Assembly: GCA_903895695.1 (NCBI GenBank)
Contig: CAITUY010000175.1
Span: 1-43,372, forward strand
Direction of reading: 5' to 3'
Source: an uncultured bacterium
Lineage (GTDB): Bacteria; Verrucomicrobiota; Kiritimatiellia; CAIKKV01; CAITUY01
DNA: 43,372 bases
Under the pieces are notes generated by a model, which saw nothing but the letters and a program-made list of their open reading frames with translations, was not told where the DNA came from and ran no database searches. A program made the translations under genes and the position numbers. The stretch's first letter is position 1, and the number at the start of each line of letters is the position of its first letter. Below are positions 43,320 through 43,372 of this stretch, piece by piece.

Positions 43320-43372
43320 ATGAAGGCGCACTACCGGAAACGCAAGACACGCTATGAGTTTGAGCTGACAGG
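43320..43372 (+). CDS. Start of a gene with apparently leaderless mRNA (runs off window)
   Basis: ATG at 43320 opens a frame without a stop to the window edge: 17 codons, highly basic at the start (MKAHYRKRKTRYEFELT). No ribosome-binding site fits between the promoter -10 (ends 43312) and the ATG, so the message would be leaderless. An autoregulatory palindrome on the promoter in front of a small basic protein is typical of toxin-antitoxin operons. The 17 residues are too few to assign a family. Confidence 0.45.
   Translation, partial: MKAHYRKRKTRYEFELT

Overview
The window is a GC-rich chromosomal segment from a Gram-negative bacterium. It encodes an outer-membrane export lipoprotein, a beta-barrel, cytochrome bd and RuvABC. 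Two divergent URO-D-like (uroporphyrinogen decarboxylase fold) proteins, a right-handed beta-helix protein with a chitobiase-type C-terminal domain, and a giant Calx-beta/Ig-like surface protein suggest the PVC superphylum (Kiritimatiellota, Lentisphaerota or Verrucomicrobiota). That placement is inference from gene content; no phylogenetic marker was run. It reads as ordinary chromosome, with one IS fragment at the left edge and no phage, plasmid or CRISPR signature.

Layout. 1-4.9 kb (minus strand): a small exopolysaccharide locus with a Wza-like export lipoprotein, an outer-membrane beta-barrel, a small Ala-rich secreted protein and an O-antigen ligase/polymerase-type membrane protein. The tail of the last gene runs into the start of an ISL3-type transposase that leaves the window. 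5.3-9.4 kb: two divergent URO-D-fold proteins and a tandem metallo-beta-lactamase-fold protein. 9.5-12.2 kb: tRNA-Arg(ACG) with its promoter, a stand-alone receiver protein, an XRE regulator and a secreted beta-helix protein. 12.3-17.4 kb: an ABC-F ATPase and the run yebC-ruvC-ruvA-ruvB, with an inverted heptamer-repeat island between ruvC and ruvA. 17.5-23.5 kb: a radical SAM protein, an EF-G-like GTPase, a half-size EamA transporter and cydAB. 23.6-24.7 kb: a membrane-anchored polysaccharide deacetylase.

24.7-32.5 kb is the most coherent functional unit. It is an NAD-linked bidirectional [NiFe] hydrogenase operon, hoxF-U-Y-H, followed by its maturation protease (hoxW) and a single-domain response regulator translationally coupled to hoxW. 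A PAS-PAS hybrid histidine kinase is transcribed divergently. The 310-bp gap between them carries two near-identical palindromes about two helical turns apart. This looks like a hydrogenase with its own phosphorelay. 32.5-39.3 kb: a hotdog thioesterase, then a two-gene operon for a 1621-residue Calx-beta/Ig surface protein and a secreted Cys-rich leucine-rich-repeat protein resembling internalin J. 39.6-43.2 kb: an OmpR/histidine-kinase pair and a GT39-type glycosyltransferase. At the right edge a near-consensus sigma70 promoter overlapping a palindrome precedes an ORF that appears leaderless and runs off the window.

Most predictions rest on motifs read by eye. Starts were chosen by Shine-Dalgarno spacing and overlap with neighbours, and are given as alternatives where unclear.
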